From: Clostridia bacterium
GTDB lineage: Bacteria; Bacillota_A; Clostridia; Oscillospirales; Acutalibacteraceae
DNA length: 9,583 nt
Reading direction: 5' to 3'
NCBI GenBank assembly: GCA_024699005.1
Contig: JAILQN010000084.1
Location: forward strand, 1 to 9,583
Shown here one piece after another: positions 8,408 through 9,583 of the stretch. Position numbers and translations under genes: made by a program. Numbering within the stretch: the stretch's first letter is position 1; every line of letters starts with the position of its first letter. Under the pieces are notes generated by a model, which searched no databases, had not been told where the DNA came from, and was given only the letters and a program-made list of their open reading frames with translations.

Positions 8408-8634
8408 ATATCGCCGACATTCTTTTTGATCTCTGTGAAGATGATTCGGTATATCAGCCCGGAACGGATCTTATAAACAGCGGTCTGCTTGATTCTTTCG
8501 CGACGATCGAACTGTTTTCAAGACTCGAAGACGAAGGGATCTTTATCCAGCTGACACGCATCGACCGCACGAAACTTCACACGGTGGAAGGAATCGAAGA
8601 ACTTGTCAACGACTATCTCAGAAACCCATACTAA
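8401..8634 (+). CDS. DltC-like aminoacyl carrier protein
   Basis: A 77-residue acyl-carrier-type protein, the usual length of DltC (~78). NSGLLDSFATIEL (26-38) carries the 4'-phosphopantetheine attachment serine, Ser32, in the LLDS motif of DltC-type carriers. GIFIQLTRIDRTKLHTVEGIEELV (46-69) matches the helix II-III segment of DltC (F/I-x-I-x-x-x-x-I-x-R-x-x-x-x-T-x-x-x-I). It presumably receives the amino acid activated by the enzyme encoded just upstream; the two frames overlap by 7 nt. It needs a phosphopantetheinyl transferase encoded elsewhere. In classical dlt operons the carrier gene sits with dltB and dltD. Here the operon ends after it with a hairpin, so the acceptor of the loaded group is unknown. 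A fatty-acid or polyketide carrier is less likely given the neighbouring adenylation gene. Confidence 0.88.
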   Translation: MVNIADILFDLCEDDSVYQPGTDLINSGLLDSFATIELFSRLEDEGIFIQLTRIDRTKLHTVEGIEELVNDYLRNPY

Positions 8635-8638
8635 AACA

Positions 8639-8659
8639 CGGCTCCCTCAACGGGAGCCG
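8639..8659. terminator. Probable bidirectional terminator between converging genes
   Basis: CGGCTCCC (8639-8646), loop TCAAC and GGGAGCCG (8652-8659) form a perfect 8-bp GC-rich hairpin. On the minus strand it is followed by TGTTTTAG, a short T-run. On the plus strand it is followed by GATTTATGTTT, a weaker one. It begins 4 nt after the carrier-gene stop and 36 nt past the gpmI stop, so it can end both transcripts. Confidence 0.75.
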
Positions 8660-8694
8660 GATTTATGTTTCAGGAACGAAGAACACATTCTGCC

Positions 8695-9583
8695 TTACAG
8701 CATCTTCTTGATAAGGCTCTTGCCCGTCATTTCCTTCGGCTGCTCTATGCCCATAAGGTCAAGCAGAGTCGGGGCGAGATCGCACAGCTTGCCGCCCTCG
8801 ACGAGTTCCGCTTTCCGGTTGACAAGGATAAGCGGCACGAGATTCGTGGTGTGCGCGGTGAACGGGGTAACGCCGTCCGCCTCTATCATCTTGTCGGCGT
8901 TGCCGTGATCGGCTGTGATAAGAGCCGCGCCGCCCATTTTTTCAACCGCCTCCACCATCCTGCCGACGCACTTGTCAACGGCCTCGACAGCCTTTACGGC
9001 AGCCTCGAACACGCCGGTATGCCCGACCATATCGCAGTTGGCAAAGTTGATTATGACAGCGTCGTATTTGCCGCTCTCTATAGCCTCCACAAGTTTATCC
9101 GTGACCTCATAGGCGCTCATATGGGGCTGAAGATCGTAAGTCGCGACTTTCGGGGAGTTTATAAGGATCCTGTCCTCGCCCGGATACTGTTTTTCCACGC
9201 CGCCGTTGAAGAAGAACGTTACGTGGGCGTACTTTTCGGTCTCGGCGATCCTGAGCTGGGTTTTGCCGAGCGTTGACATATACTCGCCGAAGGTATTGTC
9301 CAGCGACTCGGGTTTGAACGCGATATGCACGTTCGGCATTGTCGCGTCATACTGGGTCATGGTGACGTAGAACAGATTCTGTATCTGCTCGCGCCCGAAA
9401 CCCTTGAAATCCGGATCGACGAACGCGCGGGTTATCTCCCTCGCCCTGTCGGGACGGAAGTTTGCGAAGATTATGCTGTCGCCGTCCTTGACGCCCTCCG
9501 CTTTATCGCTGACTGAAGGGATGACGAACTCGTCGGTGACGCCCGAGTCGTAGGACTGCTGCATAAGCTCCTCGCCGTCGGTG
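8695..9583 (-). CDS. gpmI: 2,3-bisphosphoglycerate-independent phosphoglycerate mutase, C-terminal part
   Basis: Glycolytic enzyme interconverting 3- and 2-phosphoglycerate in the cytoplasm through a manganese-dependent phosphoserine intermediate. Only the last ~296 residues are visible; the family is ~510 long, so the N-terminus with the catalytic serine and first metal aspartate lies beyond the right edge. The frame is open to the edge ([20 protein letters not shown]), so the ATG at 9562-9564 is internal. Visible motifs are [14 protein letters not shown], the metal-site [12 protein letters not shown] (Asp and His), TADHGNAD (Asp-His) and the histidine of [16 protein letters not shown] and TGKSLI are typical near the C-terminus. 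NFANCD has Cys where many homologues have Pro. The gene converges on the dltC-like gene and shares its terminator. It is unrelated in operon terms to pfkA. Confidence 0.97.
   Translation of the reverse strand, partial: TDGEELMQQSYDSGVTDEFVIPSVSDKAEGVKDGDSIIFANFRPDRAREITRAFVDPDFKGFGREQIQNLFYVTMTQYDATMPNVHIAFKPESLDNTFGEYMSTLGKTQLRIAETEKYAHVTFFFNGGVEKQYPGEDRILINSPKVATYDLQPHMSAYEVTDKLVEAIESGKYDAVIINFANCDMVGHTGVFEAAVKAVEAVDKCVGRMVEAVEKMGGAALITADHGNADKMIEADGVTPFTAHTTNLVPLILVNRKAELVEGGKLCDLAPTLLDLMGIEQPKEMTGKSLIKKML

Overview
The window looks like a chromosomal segment of a Gram-positive, Clostridia-type bacterium, probably an Oscillospiraceae/Ruminococcaceae-like gut lineage. This is inferred from gene content (ATP-type phosphofructokinase, NAD-dependent DNA ligase, 2,3-BPG-independent phosphoglycerate mutase, VanW, Dlt-like genes), from AAGGAG/AAAGGA ribosome sites, and from heptad repeat arrays between genes. 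No tRNA, rRNA, CRISPR or transposase is visible.

Layout. Positions 1-130 (minus) hold the interrupted 5' end of an unidentified gene that runs off the left edge. Three minus-strand genes follow: pfkA (366-1349), a 595-residue toroid-like protein of unknown function (1545-3332), and a small cysteine-cluster protein (3469-3993). The two gaps between these three genes are filled by arrays of degenerate 7-bp units arranged as facing inverted repeats. One array runs into the 3' end of the cysteine-cluster gene and encodes its last 12 residues and its stop codon.

A divergent promoter region near 4000-4090 separates these from a plus-strand operon: ligA (4162-6144), vanW-like (6165-6995), a DltA-like adenylating enzyme (6992-8407) and a DltC-like carrier protein (8401-8634). 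The ligA leader carries a third heptad array. The last three genes are tightly packed, with an ATGA overlap and a 7-nt overlap, so they are probably co-translated. A hairpin at 8639-8659 probably terminates both this operon and the converging gpmI gene, whose 3' part fills 8695-9583.

How the genes may work together. pfkA and gpmI are ordinary glycolysis genes and ligA is ordinary replication/repair. The notable unit is vanW-dltA-dltC. An adenylation enzyme with DltA-type motifs and its carrier protein are coupled to VanW, a family of unknown biochemical function, and no DltB acyltransferase or DltD follows. This suggests a cell-envelope aminoacylation or transfer pathway in which VanW, which has a conserved Cys and a nearby His cluster, could act downstream of the charged carrier. 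That role is inference. The gene order, overlaps and motifs are seen directly.
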